Shown: positions 6,394 to 9,329 of the stretch, one piece after another | How the letters are laid out: each line of letters opens with the position of its first letter | Numbering within the stretch: position 1 is the stretch's first letter | Assembly (NCBI GenBank): GCA_021808055.1 | Contig: JAKBCH010000066.1 | Span: 1 to 9,329 of the forward strand | From: Pseudomonadota bacterium | GTDB lineage: Bacteria; Pseudomonadota; Alphaproteobacteria; Acetobacterales; Acetobacteraceae | Length of the DNA: 9,329 nt | Reading direction: 5' to 3' | Notes under the pieces: generated by a model | What the model was told of the DNA's origin: nothing | Seen by the model: the letters and a program-made list of their open reading frames with translations, nothing else | The model's database searches: none | Position numbers and translations under genes: made by a program

Positions 6394-7383
6394 ATGAGCA
6401 AAGCGGGCAAGGACAGTCTGCTTGGTAACAAGATCGCGGCGGGGGTGCTGGCGGCAGGGCTGGTGCTTTGGGGTGCCAATCGCATTGCCGATATTGTCGT
6501 GAGCAGTGAAGCGCCGGCAAAACCTGCTATTTTGATTGCGGCTTTGCCCAGTGCTGCTCCGGCCGCAACCGCGCCGACCGGCCCGGAAAGCGTGTTGCCC
6601 CTGCTGGCCAGCGCCGACATCGCCAAGGGCGAGGCGTTCGTGCAGCAGCAATGCTCGGCTTGCCACACCCTCACCAATGGCGGGGCCAACGGGGTTGGCC
6701 CCAACCTCTACGGCGTGTTGGGCGCACCGATGTTCGCCCATACGGGCTTCAGCTTCTCTGCGGCGGTGAAGGCCAAGGCCAAGGGCAGTTGGGATTTCGA
6801 CAAGATGAACCAATGGCTCTACGCCCCGAATGATTACGCGCCGGGCACCGGCATGTCTTACGCGGGCATCAAGAACACCCAAACCCGGGCGGATGTAATC
6901 GCTTATCTGCGTACGCTTACCACCCGGCCGCTGCCCTTGCCCACCGCCGAAGAGGTGAAGGCCGCCAGCGCCGCGGCCACCGCACCCGCCGCTGCCCCGG
7001 CTGCGGCACAAGCCGCCCCGGTGGAAGACCTCAACGCCCTGTTGGCCAAGGCTGACCCTGCGAAAGGTCAGGCCATGTTCCAGGAGCAATGCGCCGCCTG
7101 CCATACCATCACCAAGGGCGGAGCGAATGGTGTGGGGCCGAATCTCTATGGCATGGTGGGGGCAAAAGCTTTTTCCACCCCCGGCTATACCTTCTCTGCG
7201 GCGGTGAAGGTCAAGGCTGGCCAGCCTTGGACCTTCGCCACGCTGGATGCCTGGCTGAAGGACCCGATGGGCTACGCCCCCGGCACCTACATGGCTTATG
7301 CGGGCATTAAAAACGACCAGACGAGGGCGGATATGGTTGCATATTTGAACCAGAACGCCGACAGCCCCGCGAAGCTGCCCTGA
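6394..7383 (+). CDS. Membrane-anchored dihaem cytochrome c (two duplicated domains)
   Basis: A c-type cytochrome that probably carries electrons on the periplasmic side of the inner membrane. Residues about 13-36 form an uncleaved signal anchor, followed by a Pro/Ala-rich linker (about 40-66). Haem domain 1 (about 72-173) has C87-S-A-C-H91 and axial M154. A second Ala/Pro-rich linker (about 180-212) leads to domain 2 (about 218-319), with C233-A-A-C-H237 and M300. The His-to-Met distance is 63 residues in both domains. The single-haem anchored relatives next to kdsB in rhizobia (CycM type) link the bc1 complex to an aa3 oxidase; a similar role here is inference. The start has a strong ribosome site, GGGGGA at 6383-6388, 5 bases before ATG. 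hisN begins 3 bases after the stop, so the two are probably one transcript. Confidence 0.9.
   Translation: MSKAGKDSLLGNKIAAGVLAAGLVLWGANRIADIVVSSEAPAKPAILIAALPSAAPAATAPTGPESVLPLLASADIAKGEAFVQQQCSACHTLTNGGANGVGPNLYGVLGAPMFAHTGFSFSAAVKAKAKGSWDFDKMNQWLYAPNDYAPGTGMSYAGIKNTQTRADVIAYLRTLTTRPLPLPTAEEVKAASAAATAPAAAPAAAQAAPVEDLNALLAKADPAKGQAMFQEQCAACHTITKGGANGVGPNLYGMVGAKAFSTPGYTFSAAVKVKAGQPWTFATLDAWLKDPMGYAPGTYMAYAGIKNDQTRADMVAYLNQNADSPAKLP
6616..6912 (+). repeat. Cytochrome c domain repeat, copy 1
   Basis: Codons 75-173 of the dihaem cytochrome align without gaps to codons 221-319 (7054-7350). A hand count gives 62 identical residues over about 100 columns, including G-G-A-N-G-V-G-P-N-L-Y-G, F-S-A-A-V-K, Y-A-P-G-T and Y-A-G-I-K-N. 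Third codon positions differ often, so the duplication is not recent at DNA level. Confidence 0.85.
7054..7350 (+). repeat. Cytochrome c domain repeat, copy 2
   Basis: The second copy of the haem domain, at a constant offset of 146 residues from copy 1. The differences cluster around the segment after the G-A motif (K-A-F-S-T-P in place of P-M-F-A-H-T), around the K-G-S-W-D-F-D-K-M-N-Q stretch, and at the residue before the Met ligand (Y in place of G). They could tune the two haems differently. Confidence 0.85.
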
Positions 7384-7386
7384 GCC

Positions 7387-8169
7387 ATGCGGGAGCTGCT
7401 GGCGATTGTCCATGCGGCGCTGGATGAAAGCGGTGCCGTCATCCGCCCGTTTTTTCGCATGGGCTTGAGCGCGGACGATAAATCCGACGAAAGCCCGGTC
7501 ACGGCGGCGGACCGCAAAGCTGAGGAAGTTTTGCGCGCGGCCTTGGCCAAGGCCACGCCGGATTTCGGGATTATCGGTGAAGAATTTCCACCGCATAACA
7601 CCGGTGCCAAATATGTCTGGGTCATCGACCCGATTGACGGCACGCGGGCTTTCATCACCGGGCGCACAAGCTTCACCACGCTGCTCGGCCTACTGGAAGA
7701 TGGCGTGCCCATTTTGGGTTTTATCGACCAGCCGATTACGCGCGAACGCTGGTGCGGCGGGCGCGGTGAACCAGCTCATTTCATTGCCCCGCTCGGCGGC
7801 AAACCGGGCACAAGGCAAACTGTGAAACTGGCGGAGGCTGAATTTTCTGCCACCTCGCCGGAAATGATCGCGGGCGCCGGGCCGGAGGCTGTAGCCCGGT
7901 TCAACAGGCTGAAAGCCGCCGCCAAACGGGTTTACTGGGGCGGGGATGCGTATTCCTACGGCTTGCTGGCGCTGGGGCAGATCGACCTCATCGCCGAACA
8001 TGACCTCAAGCCTTGGGATTGGGCGGCTCTGGGGCCGGTGATCGAATCCGCTTGTGGGGTGGTGACGGACTGGTCTGGCGCGCCATTAAAGCTGGGCGCT
8101 GATGGCTCCGTGCTCGCCAGCGCCAACCGTACATTGCACAATGAGGCGCTGGCGATTTTGAACCCGTAG
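7387..8169 (+). CDS. hisN: Histidinol-phosphatase, inositol monophosphatase family
   Basis: Likely removes phosphate from L-histidinol phosphate, the penultimate histidine step, which alphaproteobacteria carry out with an IMPase-fold enzyme rather than the HAD domain of E. coli HisB. The 260 residues fit HisN. Mg-binding residues are visible: E65 in I-I-G-E-E; D81 and D84 in W-V-I-D-P-I-D-G-T; and D211 in K-P-W-D-W-A-A. D42 lies in P-V-T-A-A-D. The signature continues D-G-T-R-A-F, with Arg rather than the Asn usual in true inositol monophosphatases, which favours HisN. Other members of the superfamily (inositol monophosphatase, CysQ) are possible but less likely. The ATG is 3 bases after the cytochrome stop with no clear ribosome site, implying translational coupling. 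It converges on the reductase gene with only 12 bases between stops and no visible terminator. Confidence 0.85.
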   Translation: MRELLAIVHAALDESGAVIRPFFRMGLSADDKSDESPVTAADRKAEEVLRAALAKATPDFGIIGEEFPPHNTGAKYVWVIDPIDGTRAFITGRTSFTTLLGLLEDGVPILGFIDQPITRERWCGGRGEPAHFIAPLGGKPGTRQTVKLAEAEFSATSPEMIAGAGPEAVARFNRLKAAAKRVYWGGDAYSYGLLALGQIDLIAEHDLKPWDWAALGPVIESACGVVTDWSGAPLKLGADGSVLASANRTLHNEALAILNP

Positions 8170-8181
8170 CAACCGCCGACA

Positions 8182-9189
8182 CTAGAGTTTTTCGCAGAAA
8201 AGCTGCGCTTCCGGCACGCCCGCCCGGCGCGCGGCGCCCAACACGGTTTCCACCATTTTGGGCGGTCCGCAGACATAAATATCGGGCGGTGTTTCAGTGC
8301 TGGCGAGCAGATTCTCTAAAATTTCCGCCGTGCTGCCCTGCACGGCGTTGGCGCCGGGGGCACCTCGCCAAACCGCAAAGGTTATGTTTAGCTGAGGCAA
8401 AGCCTCTTGCAGCGGCGCGAAGATATCGTTTGGCAATAACTCCTCGGCGACATTCACACCGTAAATCAGCCGAACTGGCGTGGTATCCTGAAATTCCGCC
8501 ATTTGGCGCAGCAGGGATAGAAGCGGGGCAAAACCGCAACCGCCCCCCACCAGCCAGCGCGCCCGGAGGCTGGCTTCGTCGAGCGTGAACTGGCCGAGCG
8601 GGCCGCGCAGCTCCAGCCTGTCGCCTGGCTTTGCAACTTGCGCCAGCCAGCCGGAAAAGGCGCCATCCGGCACCAGACGGATCAGGAATTCCAGCGTCCC
8701 GTCCCAGTTCGGCAGATTGGCCAGCGAGTAAGCCCGGCTGATCGCCATGCCTGGCGGACGCAGCTCCATATACTGGCCGGGCAGAAAATCGGCCGTCTGG
8801 CCCAAAGCGGCATCCGGTTGCAGCCGCAGAACCAGGCTCATCGCCGCCGCTCCGGCGGGGTGCAGTGTTTCGATCACGGCCTGGCGCACTGGCACGCTAT
8901 GGCGAGGCAACTGCGCATCGCCATAAGGCAGCACCACGGTCAGGTCGCTGGTGGGCAAGCAACGGCAGAGCAGCACGCCACCTGGTTCCGGCGGTATGGC
9001 GGCCGGGCTATGCGGCCCCATTTCATAGGTGCCAGAAACCACATGCGCGGCACATTGGCCGCATTGCCCGTCCCGACACATGGCGGCGGGGTAAAGCCCC
9101 GCCGCCTCGGCGGCTTCCAGCGCGCTCTGGCCGGCGGTGGCGGCTATCTCCAACCGCACCTCGTCGCGGGTCAGTAAGGTGAGGTTCAT
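8182..9189 (-). CDS. [2Fe-2S]/FAD/NAD(P)H reductase, probable Hcp partner
   Basis: A 335-residue electron-transfer flavoprotein that would pass electrons from NAD(P)H through FAD to a [2Fe-2S] cluster and then to a partner enzyme. The N-terminal plant-type ferredoxin domain (1-90) has C38-x4-C43-x2-C46, with the fourth ligand in L-L-C75-R-C. The FAD domain (about 100-205) has R152-A-Y-S155 for flavin binding. The NAD(P)H domain (about 208-335) has G-G-G-C-G-F-A-P (215-222) and C-G-P-P-K-M (307-312), and the protein ends F-C-E-K-L. This domain order is that of oxygenase reductases such as MmoC and BenC; E. coli Hcr has its ferredoxin domain at the C-terminus. Because the upstream gene looks like hcp, the partner is probably Hcp. 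The start is set by AAGGAC (9201-9196), 6 bases before ATG; another ATG 4 bases upstream is in a different frame. Confidence 0.85.
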   Translation of the reverse strand: MNLTLLTRDEVRLEIAATAGQSALEAAEAAGLYPAAMCRDGQCGQCAAHVVSGTYEMGPHSPAAIPPEPGGVLLCRCLPTSDLTVVLPYGDAQLPRHSVPVRQAVIETLHPAGAAAMSLVLRLQPDAALGQTADFLPGQYMELRPPGMAISRAYSLANLPNWDGTLEFLIRLVPDGAFSGWLAQVAKPGDRLELRGPLGQFTLDEASLRARWLVGGGCGFAPLLSLLRQMAEFQDTTPVRLIYGVNVAEELLPNDIFAPLQEALPQLNITFAVWRGAPGANAVQGSTAEILENLLASTETPPDIYVCGPPKMVETVLGAARRAGVPEAQLFCEKL

Positions 9190-9207
9190 TCATTTGTCCT
9201 TAAAATG

Positions 9208-9237
9208 GGCTGACCGGACGCGCCCGCCCGGCCAGCC
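9208..9237 (-). promoter_or_regulatory. Intercistronic hairpin between hcp and reductase
   Basis: On the minus strand GGCTGGCCGG (9237-9228) pairs with CCGGTCAGCC (9217-9208) across a 10-base GC-rich loop: a 10-base-pair stem with one G-U wobble. It starts 7 bases after the hcp stop and is followed by CATTTT and then the reductase ribosome site. The short U run makes it at best a leaky terminator; it may also protect the hcp message from 3' decay. Either would lower reductase expression relative to Hcp. Confidence 0.6.
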
Positions 9238-9244
9238 ACCATGC

Positions 9245-9329
9245 TCAGGCTGCGCGGGCCAGTGCTGCGGCGATATCCGCCTCGGCACTGGTGATGGGCT
9301 GCACGCCGAATTTGTCCACCAGCACATTC
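9245..9329 (-). CDS. hcp: Probable hybrid cluster protein (Hcp), C-terminal end (partial)
   Basis: The last 27 codons and TGA stop of a gene entering from the right edge. The tail reads N-V-L-V-D-K-F-G-V-Q-P-I-T-S-A-E-A-D-I and then Ala-rich residues. It resembles the conserved end of hybrid cluster proteins (prismane proteins), where a helix N-V-L-x-x-L-V-x-x-F-x-I-x-P-I is followed by an acidic x-E-x-D-I/L segment. Hcp is a cytosolic Fe-S-O cluster enzyme that reduces nitric oxide (formerly called hydroxylamine reductase). The downstream NAD(P)H-[2Fe-2S] reductase on the same strand, 55 bases away, supports this, as Hcp is commonly encoded with such a reductase. The iron-sulfur motifs lie outside the window, so the call rests on a short tail plus context. 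Confidence 0.65.
   Translation of the reverse strand, partial: NVLVDKFGVQPITSAEADIAAALARAA

Noticed and set aside
6337..7596. A 419-codon open frame on the minus strand opposite the cytochrome gene
   Set aside because: It is antisense to a gene with two complete haem domains, is rich in His, Arg and Gly as expected of a GC-rich shadow frame, and shows no recognisable domain.
8170..8181. Terminator between the convergent hisN and reductase genes
   Set aside because: The gap is 12 bases, and no hairpin with a T run is visible in it or across the adjacent gene ends.
1..9329. CRISPR array, tRNA, insertion sequence or phage features
   Set aside because: No spaced direct repeats, tRNA-like folds, transposase or integrase motifs were seen on either strand; the only clear repeat is the cytochrome domain duplication.

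Overview
The window looks like ordinary chromosomal DNA from a GC-rich alphaproteobacterium, most likely Rhodospirillales/Acetobacteraceae-like. The signs are an APH-fold homoserine kinase followed by RNase HI, an alphaproteobacterial-style Rho, a kdsB-pheA pair divergent from a membrane-anchored cytochrome c, and an IMPase-type histidinol phosphatase. The genus call is inference; the class call is fairly safe. Coding density is very high. The longest unambiguous non-coding gap is 144 bases, before rho. I see no tRNA, rRNA, insertion sequence, integrase or CRISPR array.

Layout. Bases 1-88 (minus) are the N-terminus of an unidentified lipoprotein, divergent from thrB. thrB-rnhA (plus) overlap by 11 bases and are followed by rho. 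Rho and a cytosolic PAS-GGDEF-EAL protein (minus) converge on one strong hairpin that can terminate both. Upstream of the GGDEF-EAL gene on the same strand is the kdsB-pheA pair (overlapping ATGA). kdsB is divergent from a cytochrome c gene that carries two near-duplicate haem domains, and a hisN-type phosphatase follows it after 3 bases. hisN converges with a two-gene minus-strand unit that runs in from the right edge: the last 27 codons of a probable hybrid cluster protein (hcp), then a [2Fe-2S]/FAD/NAD(P)H reductase that probably serves it.

Functions. Most of the window is housekeeping: threonine (thrB), phenylalanine (pheA) and histidine (hisN) synthesis, lipopolysaccharide Kdo activation (kdsB), RNA-DNA hybrid removal (rnhA) and transcription termination (rho). 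The accessory parts are the c-di-GMP protein, the dihaem cytochrome and the Hcp/reductase pair, which points to nitric oxide or hydroxylamine stress. I did not find a clearly undescribed system. The most interesting items are the duplicated dihaem cytochrome, the Hcp partner reductase with its ferredoxin domain at the N-terminus, and the hairpin between those two genes.
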